The notes: generated by a model not told the origin, from the letters alone. A DNA stretch of 64,000 nt from Flavobacterium enshiense DK69 (GCF_000498495.1 NZ_AVCS01000015.1:124001-188000); one strand, 5' to 3'; numbered from the stretch's first letter, positions 10,277 to 19,454 are shown. Translations and numbers: made by a program.

Positions 10277-10350
10277 GCCGGTGTAGCTCAGCTGGCTAGA
10301 GCAGCTGATTTGTAATCAGCAGGTCGTGGGTTCGAGTCCCTCCATCGGCT
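10277..10350 (+). tRNA. tRNA-Thr, anticodon TGT (copy 2)
   Basis: Identical base for base to the copy at 10144-10217 over all 74 positions: same acceptor, D, anticodon (TGT) and T arms. The identity covers only the tRNA and the two flanking bases CA at the 3' side; the surrounding sequence and terminators differ. This points to a local duplication kept identical by selection or gene conversion. Confidence 0.95.
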
Positions 10351-10351
10351 C

Positions 10352-10381
10352 AAAAGGTCTTCAGAAATGAAGACCTTTTTT
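10352..10381 (+). terminator. Terminator after tRNA-Thr copy 2
   Basis: Strong hairpin AAAAGGTCTTCA / TGAAGACCTTTT with a GAAA tetraloop (10364-10367), followed by more T. Confidence 0.85.
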
Positions 10382-10477
10382 GTTTTTGGTAGTATTCCAG
10401 TTATAGGTTGAAAATTCATTTTACCACACAGAAACTAATTTTTAGTGTATTTACAATAAATTAAAAGTACATCAAAT

Positions 10478-10502
10478 AAAAAAAAAGCGACCCTAAGGTC
10501 GC
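10478..10502 (-). terminator. Terminator for the DUF4369 lipoprotein gene
   Basis: GCGACC-CTAA-GGTCGC (10487-10502). Read on the minus strand it is followed by nine T (from the A run at 10478-10486), seven bases past the stop of the minus-strand gene. Confidence 0.8.
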
Positions 10503-10509
10503 TTTTCTA

Positions 10510-11232
10510 TTAATTCTGAGTTTGTTCCAGTTTCTTTCTTTCGGCAATAAAAGTAGTGAGCTGTTTTCCGTATTTGGATTTGGCTACTTCCGGAGACATT
10601 GATTTTTGGATGGTGTCCAAATATTTGATGTTTGCGTCGTGTATTTCGGTTAAAGCAATATAAGGAGCTACTTCATGTTTTCCGTTATTTACGGCGAAAT
10701 TAATAGCATCCAGATAGTTTCTGACTGTTAATTTGTCGGCACGTTGGTTTAAACTATCTAATTTTTGAGCATTATTTACTTTTTTAGCCAATAACGAAAG
10801 ACTTAATGTCTTGTTTTGCTCATCATTGTAACGCATACGGATTTTCATAAAATCGCTGTACAAGTCATTGTTTTTTGATCCCGTTATTTTTGCTTTTGCG
10901 TAAAATTCTTTTAGTGTTGTTTCGATAGTCATCGTTCCTGGCTCAGCAAAAAATGGTAAAACGTTGTCTATTGATTTAGAAACGCCTCGGTTTAAGGTTA
11001 AATAAAGCATTTCAGGCTCGCTTATCTGAAGTTCGCTTTTGAAATTGGAATCGCCTTCCACAGTAATGCTGTCAAGTGTTACCAATGATGTATCGACGAT
11101 ATGCTGTATGTATAATTTACCTTGCTTCAATCCTTCTACTTTTCCGGAAAGATGCAAATTTTTATCACTTTCTTTTTTATCACAGGCAACTAAAGCTGTA
11201 AGCGCCAAAGCTGCAATAAGTAATTTTTTCAT
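10510..11232 (-). CDS. DUF4369 domain lipoprotein
   Basis: A 240-residue predicted lipoprotein: signal MKKLLIAALALTALVACDKK with lipobox LVAC, so Cys17 should be lipidated. The first half of the mature chain is the beta-sandwich DUF4369 domain (LSGKVEGLKQGKLYIQH, then EPEMLYLTLNRG). In other Bacteroidota this domain often precedes a thioredoxin-like domain, but here the second half is only helical and lacks a CxxC. Function unknown; it acts in the cell envelope. It is monocistronic with its own terminator. Confidence 0.82.
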   Translation of the reverse strand: MKKLLIAALALTALVACDKKESDKNLHLSGKVEGLKQGKLYIQHIVDTSLVTLDSITVEGDSNFKSELQISEPEMLYLTLNRGVSKSIDNVLPFFAEPGTMTIETTLKEFYAKAKITGSKNNDLYSDFMKIRMRYNDEQNKTLSLSLLAKKVNNAQKLDSLNQRADKLTVRNYLDAINFAVNNGKHEVAPYIALTEIHDANIKYLDTIQKSMSPEVAKSKYGKQLTTFIAERKKLEQTQN

Positions 11233-11328
11233 GCTTTTTTGTTTAATGGCTGCAAAGTAAAGAAAATAAATTGAAACGCCTATAAATTAACGTTTGTACA
11301 GTTTTTCAAGCTGATACTATTAAATGAA

Positions 11329-11359
11329 AATCCCCGAAATACATAGTATATCGGGGATT
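11329..11359 (-). terminator. Hairpin after the M61 peptidase gene
   Basis: AATCCCCGAAATAC / GTATATCGGGGATT, about 14 paired positions with a small loop, 20 bases beyond the peptidase stop. The T tract on the minus strand is short (ATTTTCATT), so termination may be partial. Confidence 0.6.
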
Positions 11360-11379
11360 ATTGTTGTTGTGAGAGGTAA

Positions 11380-13236
11380 TTAGCCTTTCAGCCAGCTTTC
11401 TCTTAATTTGGTCTTGCTGTTATCTGTTGCCTGATAGCCTTCAATCTCATCCGTTGGAAGCGTAACTTTTCCTTTTAAAGTTTGTTCTTTACCTGCACGT
11501 TTGATTTTTACCGTTATTGGGTCGCCTTCTTTCCACTCAGAACTCAACATAAGCAAATCGTAAATGTTGTCCAGATTATAGCTTGTGTCATTAACAGCTA
11601 AAATAGTATCGTCGTTTTTGATTCCAAGTGCTGTCATGAATTTGTTCAAATCAACATCCGGAAGAACTTTGATTTCTTTTGTCGATGGATCTACTGTAAT
11701 GTATGGAGTCGTTTGGTCCTTGATAAAAGGGTTGCCCGGCTTTTTAACTTTGGCATTGGTAACGCCCATTTTTGCAAAATACTTATCGTAAGGAATCGGA
11801 GTTTCGCCGGCAACGTACGTTTTAAGGAATTCACCAACCGCGGGGTAAGTCAATGAAGTGATTTTTGCAAACAGTTCGTCGTCATTAAATGGTTTTTTAG
11901 TTCCGTATTCCGATGATAAAGCATGCATCAAATCTAAAATGCCTTTTTCTCCGTTGCTGCTTTCTCTCATTTGAATGTCAATGCACATGGCAATTAATGC
12001 TCCTTTCAGGTATACATTGTAATAAGAGTCTTTGTATTGTTTGTCCAGGATGTTTTTACTCATGGTCGTAAACGGCATCTTTTCGTCGAAACGTTTGGAT
12101 TGATCTATTTTGTCCACCATTCTGTTGTAAAATTCATCTTCGGTGATTAAACCTTGGTTAACCTGGAAAAGATTTGCGAAATATTCCGTAACCCCTTCAT
12201 ACATCCATAAGTGCTCAGACATTTTAGGATTATTGAAATCGAAATACTGGATTTCATTCGAATGAACGGTAAGTGGAGTCACAATATGAAAGAACTCATG
12301 CGAAACCACGTCTTTCAATTGTTCTAATAATGCTGCTTTTGGCATCATCTCAGGCATAACGACAGTTGTGGATGTAGTATGCTCCAAAGCTCCGAATCCT
12401 TTAGCATCGGCTTTTTTCATATCTGACAAATACAATAAAACACTGTATTTTTTAGTTGCATTCACAGGGCCTAAGAATTTTTTCTGAGCGCGCATCATTG
12501 TTTCCATGGCCGGAGTTATGTCTGCCGCTTTGTAGTTTCCGTTTGGAGAATATACGCTGATCAAGATATCCATGTCATCCACCTTAAACGTTGTATAATC
12601 CGGTTCGGAATACATAATCGGGTGATCCACCAATTCGGCATAACGGGAAGCGGTAAATACATCTCTGTCTTTACTGGCATCAGTGTCAGTTAGGGATGTC
12701 GCCCCCCATAAGTTGGCTGGATGCGAAACAGTAACTTTATAAGGTAACTCTGATTTTCCTTCAAAATAACCCACGAAACCATGTGTGTTTATCATGAAGT
12801 TTTTACCGGCAGCAATATTGGTTCCGGCTGGGGAAAATACGTCTTTACCTCCGATGCCGCCACTAGTTTCTGTGTCAAACGAGTCATTTACAAGGTAGGT
12901 CAGTTTGCTTATTTTTTTTGCATCGGATATGGTCCAGGAATTCTCGTCTTTTTTTGTTATGGATAAAGCATTTCCTTTCGCGTCAAAAGCTTTTAGATCT
13001 TCGATGAATCTGCCGTAATTGTCTTCAGAATAGGTCCCGGGAACGGTCTTAGGGATATGGAACGTCGCAGTTTCTGTTGTAAAAGCTGGCGGTGTGATTG
13101 TCACCATCACTTTGTCATCGTTTACGTTTACCAAGTCAATAGCGACACCAACGTCGTTTGTTTTTGAAGTCCCTTGAGCTGTTTTACAACTCATAAGTAC
13201 CGCGGCTAATGCCAACGTGCAAATAAATTTTTTCAT
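11380..13236 (-). CDS. M61 family metallopeptidase (glycyl aminopeptidase-like) lipoprotein
   Basis: A 618-residue envelope peptidase. The signal MKKFICTLALAAVLMSCKT ends in a lipobox (LMSC). An N-terminal beta domain is followed by the zinc motif HEFFH (about 313-317, in VVSHEFFHIVTPL) and the third ligand Glu in MYEGVTEYFAN. The C-terminal 150 residues contain a PDZ-like domain (ALGIKNDDTILAVNDTSYNL). This order is the standard M61 architecture. It is flanked by terminators on both sides and transcribed alone. The likely role is aminopeptidase activity on the periplasmic side. Confidence 0.9.
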   Translation of the reverse strand: MKKFICTLALAAVLMSCKTAQGTSKTNDVGVAIDLVNVNDDKVMVTITPPAFTTETATFHIPKTVPGTYSEDNYGRFIEDLKAFDAKGNALSITKKDENSWTISDAKKISKLTYLVNDSFDTETSGGIGGKDVFSPAGTNIAAGKNFMINTHGFVGYFEGKSELPYKVTVSHPANLWGATSLTDTDASKDRDVFTASRYAELVDHPIMYSEPDYTTFKVDDMDILISVYSPNGNYKAADITPAMETMMRAQKKFLGPVNATKKYSVLLYLSDMKKADAKGFGALEHTTSTTVVMPEMMPKAALLEQLKDVVSHEFFHIVTPLTVHSNEIQYFDFNNPKMSEHLWMYEGVTEYFANLFQVNQGLITEDEFYNRMVDKIDQSKRFDEKMPFTTMSKNILDKQYKDSYYNVYLKGALIAMCIDIQMRESSNGEKGILDLMHALSSEYGTKKPFNDDELFAKITSLTYPAVGEFLKTYVAGETPIPYDKYFAKMGVTNAKVKKPGNPFIKDQTTPYITVDPSTKEIKVLPDVDLNKFMTALGIKNDDTILAVNDTSYNLDNIYDLLMLSSEWKEGDPITVKIKRAGKEQTLKGKVTLPTDEIEGYQATDNSKTKLRESWLKG

Positions 13237-13302
13237 TATTGATGTTTTGATAAATTATATGTAGCTAAGATGCTTTTTTTGTTACAATTTAGCTTAAAAT
13301 TT

Positions 13303-13333
13303 AAAAATCCCCCTTTAATAGGAGGATTTTTTT
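13303..13333 (-). terminator. Terminator after the TIGR03643 gene
   Basis: AAATCCCCC / GGAGGATTT with one C-A mismatch and loop TTTAATA, flanked by A on the left and T on the right, so it can work in both directions. On the minus strand it ends the small gene at 13333-13614. Confidence 0.65.
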
Positions 13334-13614
13334 TAATCCATTTTATTTTTAAAATAATACTTGCTGTCTAAATCGTCATCCTCGAGATCGTTAAATTTTT
13401 GAGGTTTTGGTTTTGGTTTACTTGCAGTGACTTTTTTCTTCCAAAGTTCGAAATTGTCTTTTGACAATTTTTTTCGCATCATTTCAGTAACATCATTTTC
13501 TGAAATCCCAAATTCTTCTTTAATTACTTCAAAAGGTTTTTTTTCCTCTTGTGCCATGGTAACAAGACGATTTAATGTCTCATTGTCCATTTCTGAAATT
13601 TTACTTTTTTTCAT
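13333..13614 (-). CDS. TIGR03643/DUF2805 family protein
   Basis: A 93-residue protein. The core (about 8-66; NRLVTMAQEEKKPFEVIKEE, then FGISENDVTEMMRKKLS) is a helix-turn-helix-like module typical of the TIGR03643 group. It ends in a lysine/proline-rich linker (KPKPKPQKF) and an acidic tail. The fold suggests nucleic-acid binding, but the role is not known. It is a single gene with a long AT-rich leader (13622-13767, which shows no coding sequence). Confidence 0.8.
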   Translation of the reverse strand: MKKSKISEMDNETLNRLVTMAQEEKKPFEVIKEEFGISENDVTEMMRKKLSKDNFELWKKKVTASKPKPKPQKFNDLEDDDLDSKYYFKNKMD

Positions 13615-13767
13615 CAGATGAAAAATTAATTCAATAATAATTTTTAATAATGTTTAATAGTTCAATACTCAATATTACTAAAAAAAAGAATTTGTAAATC
13701 GCGGATTATTATTTTTTTTGAATTTTTAAAAAATCGTCACAAAAAAGATTTGTATTTGCATTTTGTA

Positions 13768-14367
13768 TTAAAAAATGGTTCGAAAGGTTAGGTTTATTCG
13801 CTGTTTGATGGGTTTTGATGTTTTTGGGATCTGATGTTTCCAATAGTGTTGTGTAGTGCCTTTCATTAATAGAAGGCTTCCGTTTTCCAATACGATATTT
13901 TGTTTTTGGTCTTTTAAGGTGTTGTGTTTTAACTGAAAGATTCGTTGTTCTCCGAAACTTACCGAGGCAATCACTGGATTCTGTCCTAATTCCTTTTCGT
14001 TGTCGGCGTGCCAGCCGTTACTGTCTTTGCCGTCGCGGTATAAATTGAGCAGCACTGATGAAAAAGAATGTCCTGTGGTTTTTTCCACTTTCGATTTAAT
14101 CCTCAATAAAAGCTCGTTCCAATGGTGAGGCTGCATGGTGATATTGGAGTAGGAATAGGGTTTGCCTTCATTGCCAAAAAAGGCGGTCAATCTGGGCTGT
14201 TTATATGTTTTTCCGAAAATGGTAATATCATCCTGTTGCCATTGAATTTCAGTCAGGAGTTGTTGAAACAAAATATCTGCCTCAATTTCAGGGAAGAAAT
14301 TCGGGTAGTATTCGATTTCGGCATCAGGTAAATCGAAGACAATTTTATCGGTTGCGAATAAATCCAT
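13768..14367 (-). CDS. AlkB-like 2-oxoglutarate/Fe(II) dioxygenase
   Basis: A 199-residue oxidative DNA or RNA demethylase. The motif order is conserved: QPRLTAFFGNEG (substrate loop), LLNLYRDGKDSNGWHADNEK with the HxD iron ligands in WHAD, SFGEQRIFQLKH, the second iron His in TTQHYWKHQIPK, and a final arginine pair for 2-oxoglutarate in KQRINLTFR. This resembles the ALKBH2/3-like bacterial group more than E. coli AlkB. It is probably involved in repair of alkylated bases. No ada or other repair gene is adjacent; it seems to be transcribed alone. Confidence 0.9.
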   Translation of the reverse strand: MDLFATDKIVFDLPDAEIEYYPNFFPEIEADILFQQLLTEIQWQQDDITIFGKTYKQPRLTAFFGNEGKPYSYSNITMQPHHWNELLLRIKSKVEKTTGHSFSSVLLNLYRDGKDSNGWHADNEKELGQNPVIASVSFGEQRIFQLKHNTLKDQKQNIVLENGSLLLMKGTTQHYWKHQIPKTSKPIKQRINLTFRTIF

Positions 14368-14397
14368 GCCTCAAAAATAGTAAAAGCGATGATAGGC

Positions 14398-15291
14398 TTA
14401 ATTCTTTTTAAAATTCACATTCATTATAACGACTGCGCCAATGATAAGCAGAATTCCAATCCATTGGCTTAGAATTACGGTTTCATTCAAAATGAAATAG
14501 GCCATCATTACAGAAACAGGCAATTCCAAAGACGAAACAATACTGCCCAAACCAATCCCTGTGTTTGGAAAACCGGCATTCATTAACAGAGGGGGGATGA
14601 TAGTGCCGAAAAGAGACAAGATAATTCCCCATTTCATGAAGATATTGATGTTATAAGGAGTAGTCTGGGTAGCTATTGCAAATCCCAAAACAATGATAGT
14701 CCCCCCTAAAAGCATGTACAGACTGCGTTGTGCCGATGAGATGCCGATTGCGATTCGGTTGGCTGTAAACATGGTTGTGGTGAAGGATATTGAAGCCAAT
14801 ATTCCCCAAACGATGCCTCGCCAATCCAACTGAATGTTTGTTTTTATTAGGTTAGTTGCTAAAATGGTTCCGATTAAAACGATAATCACAGCTGCTGTTT
14901 TTTGCAATGACGGTATTTTTTTGTCGAGTATCCATTCCAGTAAAACGCCCATCCAGACTGTTTGCATCAATAATACAATTCCAATGGATACCGGAATGTA
15001 TTTTACGGCAAGATAATAGAAAATGCCTGTCATTCCAGTGGAAGTGCCTGCAAGCATCAGATGAAAAATATTGCTTTTGGAAGCCTTTATTACTTCGTCT
15101 CTTTTTTTTGTTTTCCGGAAGTAATTGATAAGTAATATACCGATGATCCCCAATATGAATTGAGAAGAAAGAACTTCGGCGGTCGTATAATTTTCTTTAT
15201 AGGCTAATTTCACGAAAGTGGCCAGCATGCCATAGCTTGTCGCACCTAAGCCTACCTGGAAAGCCCCTTTAATTACTTTGTTTTGAATCAC
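14398..15291 (-). CDS. EamA/DMT superfamily transporter
   Basis: A 297-residue integral membrane protein with ten predicted helices in two EamA repeats. The repeats are visible as GATSYGMLATFVKLAYKE at the N-terminus and WGILASISFTTTMFTANRIA in the middle. The second repeat ends in LNETVILSQWIGILLIIGAV, the usual EamA signature. The start is GTG at 15291 because no ATG precedes the first helix. Substrate unknown; members export amino acids, metabolites or drugs. It lies 30 bases upstream of the alkB-like gene on the same strand, so the two may share a transcript. Confidence 0.88.
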   Translation of the reverse strand: MIQNKVIKGAFQVGLGATSYGMLATFVKLAYKENYTTAEVLSSQFILGIIGILLINYFRKTKKRDEVIKASKSNIFHLMLAGTSTGMTGIFYYLAVKYIPVSIGIVLLMQTVWMGVLLEWILDKKIPSLQKTAAVIIVLIGTILATNLIKTNIQLDWRGIVWGILASISFTTTMFTANRIAIGISSAQRSLYMLLGGTIIVLGFAIATQTTPYNINIFMKWGIILSLFGTIIPPLLMNAGFPNTGIGLGSIVSSLELPVSVMMAYFILNETVILSQWIGILLIIGAVVIMNVNFKKN

Positions 15292-15499
15292 GATTTTAAT
15301 TTTGATTAGCTGGTAAATATACTCCTTTTGTCATGTTTTTCAGGGGATTTGTGATGAATCTTGATTTTGTGTTTCAGTTAAGTTTGGTTAATGAGTTGTT
15401 TTATAAGAAGAGAAAAACTGGGTTTTTTACAGGTATTAATTATAATAAAATTCTTTAAATCGTGTTATGCTATTGATGTCTAACTTTATGGCTGTTACT

Positions 15500-16087
15500 A
15501 TGAAACATACTGTTTTGTTGCTTTTTCTGTTGGTTATCTGTTGCAATAATTCCAATAAAGTTAATAAGAATTATAGCGATTATCATTTAAATGCTAAAAA
15601 GTATTGCCAGGTCAACGGGTTTAATGAAAGGTATTATTTTTTACTTGATTTAAGTATTCATTCCGGGAAAAACCGATTTTTCATCTATGATTTTAAAAAA
15701 GGCGCAATAGTCGATCAAAACCTTGTAACACACGGATCCTGTAATGTTTTTGAAACGAATCCTACAAATTATGCTACGGCTAAATTCGATGTAAAAACCA
15801 ATAGTCATTGTTCGATGAAAGGAAAATACAGAGTAGGAAAACGGGATTACAGTTCCTGGGGGATCAATGTGAAATATTGGCTGGAAGGATTGGAGGAAAC
15901 TAATAAAAGTGCTGTGGATAGGGTGGTCGTTCTTCATTCCTGGGAAGAAGTTGCCGATAAAGAAATATTTCCGGATTACAGTCCGCTAAGCTGGGGGTGT
16001 CCGGCGGTTTCGGATGCCTTTATGAGAAAACTGGATGTAAAACTGAAGGCTTCGGACAAACCTGTTTTGTTATGGATAATTGAATAA
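15500..16087 (+). CDS. L,D-transpeptidase-like (YkuD_2) lipoprotein
   Basis: A murein L,D-transpeptidase catalytic-domain family protein of about 195 residues. I chose ATG at 15500 because MKHTVLLLFLLVICCNNSNK is a proper lipoprotein signal; the open frame extends 11 codons further up without a better start. The fold shows FFIYDFKKGAIVDQNLVTHG, a histidine in VVVLHSWEE and the active-site motif SPLSWGCPAVSDAF with the catalytic Cys. It probably acts on periplasmic peptidoglycan, as a transpeptidase or a carboxypeptidase. Monocistronic, with a terminator right after the stop. Confidence 0.82.
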   Translation: MKHTVLLLFLLVICCNNSNKVNKNYSDYHLNAKKYCQVNGFNERYYFLLDLSIHSGKNRFFIYDFKKGAIVDQNLVTHGSCNVFETNPTNYATAKFDVKTNSHCSMKGKYRVGKRDYSSWGINVKYWLEGLEETNKSAVDRVVVLHSWEEVADKEIFPDYSPLSWGCPAVSDAFMRKLDVKLKASDKPVLLWIIE

Positions 16088-16120
16088 AAAACCCGCAAGT
16101 TTATTGCGGGTTTACTTTTT
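16086..16120. terminator. Bidirectional terminator between L,D-transpeptidase and htpG
   Basis: Stem ACCCGCAA / TTGCGGGT with loop GTTTA (16091-16111), flanked by A on the left and T on the right. It serves both converging genes. Confidence 0.85.
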
Positions 16121-18001
16121 TTATTTGATCAAATCGAAACTGCGTTTTACAAAGGCTGTCAGGTCTTCACCTTTTAATAAGCCTTGTGATAGTTTTGCTA
16201 AATCCAGAGCTTGTTTTACCAAGTTTTCCTGATTTGTTTTGTCTTTTTCGTTTAAGATAGCAGATGCCAAATCCGAATTGGTGTTCACTACCAGATTGTA
16301 CATTTCAGGGAAGTTACCCATGCCGAACATTCCTCCGCCTCCGCTCTGACTCATTTCTTTCATACGACGCATGAATTCCGGTTGCGTTATCATGAACGGA
16401 GATGCTTTGCTGTCTAAAGATTCCAGTTGTACCGTATATGTTGTTGCCGGAACAATGCCTTCAACGGCTGTTTTTAAACTTTCTTGTTCTTCATCGGAAA
16501 GTTTTGAAATCGGACTTTCTTCTTTCTTGATCAAACTGTCAACGTGATCCGAATCAACACGTACAAACTGAAGATTTTCGTTGTCTGCTTCCAGTTTCTG
16601 AATCAAATGCGAAACAATTGGAGAATCCAATAAAAGAACTTCGTATCCTTTGGCTTCGGCTGCTTCAACATAACTGTGCTGTGCATCGTTGTTGGAGGCA
16701 TACAATACGATCAATTTTCCGTCTTTGTCGGTTTGTTTGTCTTTTATAAGCTCTTTTAATTCCTCTAAAGTGTAGAATTTATTGTTAACTGTTGGGTATA
16801 ATGCAAATGCGCCTGCTTTTTCGTAGAATTTAGGTTCCGATAACATTCCGTATTCTAAAACGATTTTGATATCGTTCCATTTCTTTTCGAAATCTTCCCT
16901 GTTTTCAGTGAATAGTGATTTTAGTTTGTCGGCTACTTTACGGGTAATATAGTTTGAAATTTTCTTAACAGCGCCATCAGCCTGTAAATAGGAACGCGAT
17001 ACATTTAGTGGGATGTCCGGAGAATCGATTACCCCTTTCAGCATGGTTAAGAATTCAGGTACGATACCTTCTACATTGTCGGTAACATACACCTGGTTTT
17101 GGTATAATTGGATTTTATCTTTCTGAATTTGTAAATCGGCTGACATTTTCGGGAAATACAAAATTCCCGTCAAGTTGAACGGATAGTCCACATTAAGGTG
17201 AATGTTGAATAAAGGTTCGTCAAACTGCATCGGGTACAATTCACGATAGAAATCTTTGTAATCATCATCGTTTAATTCGGTAGGTTGCTTTGTCCAGGCT
17301 GGAGTTGGATTGTTGATGATGTTGTCAACCTCAATCTCTTCCATGTTTTCTTCTTCTCCTACACCGAAAGCTTTTTGTTCTTTTCGGGTTCCGAATTTAA
17401 TCGGTACAGGCATGAATTTGTTGTATTTGGTTAAAAGCTGACGGATTTTGGAATCGTCTAAAAATTCCAATGAATCTTCTGCAATGTGAAGAATGATTTC
17501 GGTTCCGCGGGTTGATTTATCGGCTGTCTCCAAAGTGAATTCCGGGCTTCCGTCGCAAGTCCAGTGTGCTGCGGGTTCTTCTTTATAGGATTTGGTGATG
17601 ATTTCCACTTTTTCAGCTACCATGAAAGCCGAATAGAAACCTAAGCCGAAATGTCCGATGATGCCGCTGTCTTTAGCCGAATCCTTATACTTCTCAAGAA
17701 ATTCTTCTGCTCCTGAAAAAGCAACCTGATTGATGTATTTTTCCACTTCGTCGGCAGTCATTCCCAGTCCTTGATCAATGATGTGCAGTTTTTTGCCTTC
17801 CTTGTCGACTTTTACTTCGATTATCGGATTGCCGTATTCTACAGAGGCTTCTCCAATACTAGTCAGGTGCTTAAGTTTTAAAGTAGCATCTGTTGCATTT
17901 GAAACCAATTCGCGAAGAAAAATCTCATGGTCGCTATATAAGAACTTTTTGATTAACGGGAAGATGTTTTCAACCGATACATTAATTTTTCCTGTTGTCA
18001 T
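16121..18001 (-). CDS. htpG: Molecular chaperone HtpG (Hsp90)
   Basis: ATP-dependent cytosolic chaperone, 626 residues, full length. The GHKL ATPase domain shows HEIFLRELVSNATDATLKL, IDQGLGMTADEVEKYI and GHFGLGFYSAFMVAEKVEI. The middle domain carries YPFNLTGILYFPK and NVSRSYLQADGAVKKI. The C-terminal dimerisation domain ends in TAFVKRSFDLIK. The methionine- and glycine-rich stretch near residue 560 (QSGGGGMFGMGNFPEMY) is a normal variable loop. It is transcribed alone, divergent from the lipocalin-like gene. Confidence 0.97.
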   Translation of the reverse strand: MTTGKINVSVENIFPLIKKFLYSDHEIFLRELVSNATDATLKLKHLTSIGEASVEYGNPIIEVKVDKEGKKLHIIDQGLGMTADEVEKYINQVAFSGAEEFLEKYKDSAKDSGIIGHFGLGFYSAFMVAEKVEIITKSYKEEPAAHWTCDGSPEFTLETADKSTRGTEIILHIAEDSLEFLDDSKIRQLLTKYNKFMPVPIKFGTRKEQKAFGVGEEENMEEIEVDNIINNPTPAWTKQPTELNDDDYKDFYRELYPMQFDEPLFNIHLNVDYPFNLTGILYFPKMSADLQIQKDKIQLYQNQVYVTDNVEGIVPEFLTMLKGVIDSPDIPLNVSRSYLQADGAVKKISNYITRKVADKLKSLFTENREDFEKKWNDIKIVLEYGMLSEPKFYEKAGAFALYPTVNNKFYTLEELKELIKDKQTDKDGKLIVLYASNNDAQHSYVEAAEAKGYEVLLLDSPIVSHLIQKLEADNENLQFVRVDSDHVDSLIKKEESPISKLSDEEQESLKTAVEGIVPATTYTVQLESLDSKASPFMITQPEFMRRMKEMSQSGGGGMFGMGNFPEMYNLVVNTNSDLASAILNEKDKTNQENLVKQALDLAKLSQGLLKGEDLTAFVKRSFDLIK

Positions 18002-18156
18002 AGGTATGTAGTTTTTAAATTATTTTCGATGTGGTTTTGCAAATAATATACCATTGCAGCGTGTATGTCAAAATGGCATTTGCCTTATTTTGCTTAAAGT
18101 ATTCGATTTTTAAGATTTTTTTGTAATTTTAAAAATCGATATTAAAAAAGAGAAAT

Positions 18157-18672
18157 ATGAAAAGAATTGGTCTTTTAGTTTGTTTATTGACATTGGCAAT
18201 CGGTTGTAAGTCAGGAAGCAGCAGTGCTGAAAAACCTCCAAAACCTGCAACGGCCACTGCGTCCAATGCAGTGAAACTGGATACGAAATCGGAGAAAAAT
18301 CTGAATGGAAACTGGAAAATTGTCAAAGTTGACTTTCCGGGAAGCGGTTATTTCAAGGTAAATGCTTTTGGCGTTGCCGAACCAAAGTGTTTTGAAGGCA
18401 GTGCGTGGACTTTTGTTCAGAACAATAATACCGGTACGGTTACTTTAAACCAGTCAGGTTGTCCGTCGTTTACATCGGCTATTAAATGGCAAGTAAGTAA
18501 AGAAGGGCAATTCGGTTTGAAATTTATCGGAGAGGGAACAAAAGCCAAAAACCAAACGCAAGGGTATTGGTCCAAGTTCCAGAACGCAACGGAAAACTCT
18601 TTTGAGTTGGTGGATGTCATCGATGTAGCCGGACAGAAAAAAAATGTGACCTATTATTTTCAAAGAAATTAA
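18157..18672 (+). CDS. Lipocalin-like lipoprotein
   Basis: A 171-residue predicted lipoprotein, with signal MKRIGLLVCLLTLAIGCKSG and lipobox AIGC. After a Pro/Ala-rich linker the mature domain starts LNGNWKIVKVDFPGSGYF and alternates beta strands to the end, as in the small lipocalin-like family of Bacteroidota. A conserved Cys pair (PKCFEGSAW and QSGCPSF) may form a disulfide. It lies 19 bases upstream of an OmpA-family lipoprotein gene and probably forms an operon with it, which suggests an outer-membrane or periplasmic location. The ligand is unknown. Confidence 0.8.
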   Translation: MKRIGLLVCLLTLAIGCKSGSSSAEKPPKPATATASNAVKLDTKSEKNLNGNWKIVKVDFPGSGYFKVNAFGVAEPKCFEGSAWTFVQNNNTGTVTLNQSGCPSFTSAIKWQVSKEGQFGLKFIGEGTKAKNQTQGYWSKFQNATENSFELVDVIDVAGQKKNVTYYFQRN

Positions 18673-18691
18673 TTATTAAAAAACAAGTATC

Positions 18692-19378
18692 ATGAGAACA
18701 TATAAAATTTCAGCATTAGCGATATTGTTAGTAATCAGTGTGTTGTTTACAGGTTGTAAATCAGCAAGCAATACACAAAAAGGAGCGGTGTATGGCGCTA
18801 CAGGAGGTGCTCTTTTGGGTGCCGGGATAGGAGCGTTGGCAGGTGGTTCAAAAGGAGCTGCGTGGGGTGCTGCCATCGGAGCTGCTGTTGGTGGAGGTAC
18901 CGGAGCAGTTATCGGTAACAAAATGGATAAACAGGCTCGCGCCATCGATGAGGCATTGCCAAGCGCTGACGTAGAACGAGTAGGTGAGGCCATCCATATT
19001 ACTTTAAAAGAGGATGCTATTCGTTTCGCCACAAACAAATCAACACTTACTCCGCAGGCTCAGGCAAATCTGGATAAGTTGATTCCGATTTTTAATGAAT
19101 ACAACGAAACAAATATTAATATTTACGGATTTACCGATAATGTTGGTGCAAAGGAGTATAACCTGACCTTGTCTCAAAAAAGAGCAGATGAAGTTAAAAA
19201 ATATTTGATATCAAAAGGGTTGGTATCGACAAGATTTGTAACCAAAGGAATGGGAATGGAGCAACCAATTGCGTCTAATGATACTAAAGAAGGACAAAGT
19301 ATGAATAGACGTGTAGAATTTGCTATTACAGCCAACGAGAAAATGATTCAGGAGGCTAAGAAAGAAGCTGGAAATTAA
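18692..19378 (+). CDS. OmpA family lipoprotein with glycine zipper
   Basis: A 228-residue protein with lipoprotein signal (MRTYKISALAILLVISVLFT, Cys in TGCKS). A glycine-zipper segment (about 30-75) repeats GAxxGAxxG patterns, e.g. ATGGALLGAGIGALAGGSKG. The C-terminal OmpA domain (about 105-220) has NINIYGFTDNVGAKEYNLTL and the peptidoglycan-binding run SQKRADEVKKYLISKG, then NRRVEF. This is the YiaD-like arrangement: anchored to the membrane and bound to the cell wall. Operon partner of the lipocalin-like gene. Confidence 0.93.
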   Translation: MRTYKISALAILLVISVLFTGCKSASNTQKGAVYGATGGALLGAGIGALAGGSKGAAWGAAIGAAVGGGTGAVIGNKMDKQARAIDEALPSADVERVGEAIHITLKEDAIRFATNKSTLTPQAQANLDKLIPIFNEYNETNINIYGFTDNVGAKEYNLTLSQKRADEVKKYLISKGLVSTRFVTKGMGMEQPIASNDTKEGQSMNRRVEFAITANEKMIQEAKKEAGN

Positions 19379-19395
19379 TTTTCAGTATTAAATCA

Positions 19396-19427
19396 TAAAA
19401 AAATCCCGACTCAATCGGGATTTTTTT
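19396..19427. terminator. Bidirectional terminator
   Basis: ATCCCGA / TCGGGAT around CTCAA (19403-19421), with A on one side and seven T on the other. It lies between the OmpA gene and the converging outer-membrane protein gene. Confidence 0.85.
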
Positions 19428-19454
19428 ATTGTAATATGTTTTTATTGTTTATGG

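Noticed and set aside
18676..19038. A 120-codon frame opposite the OmpA-family gene
   Set aside because: Antisense to the glycine-zipper part; its Ala/Pro-rich composition is the mirror of Gly/Ala codons. The plus-strand gene is well supported.
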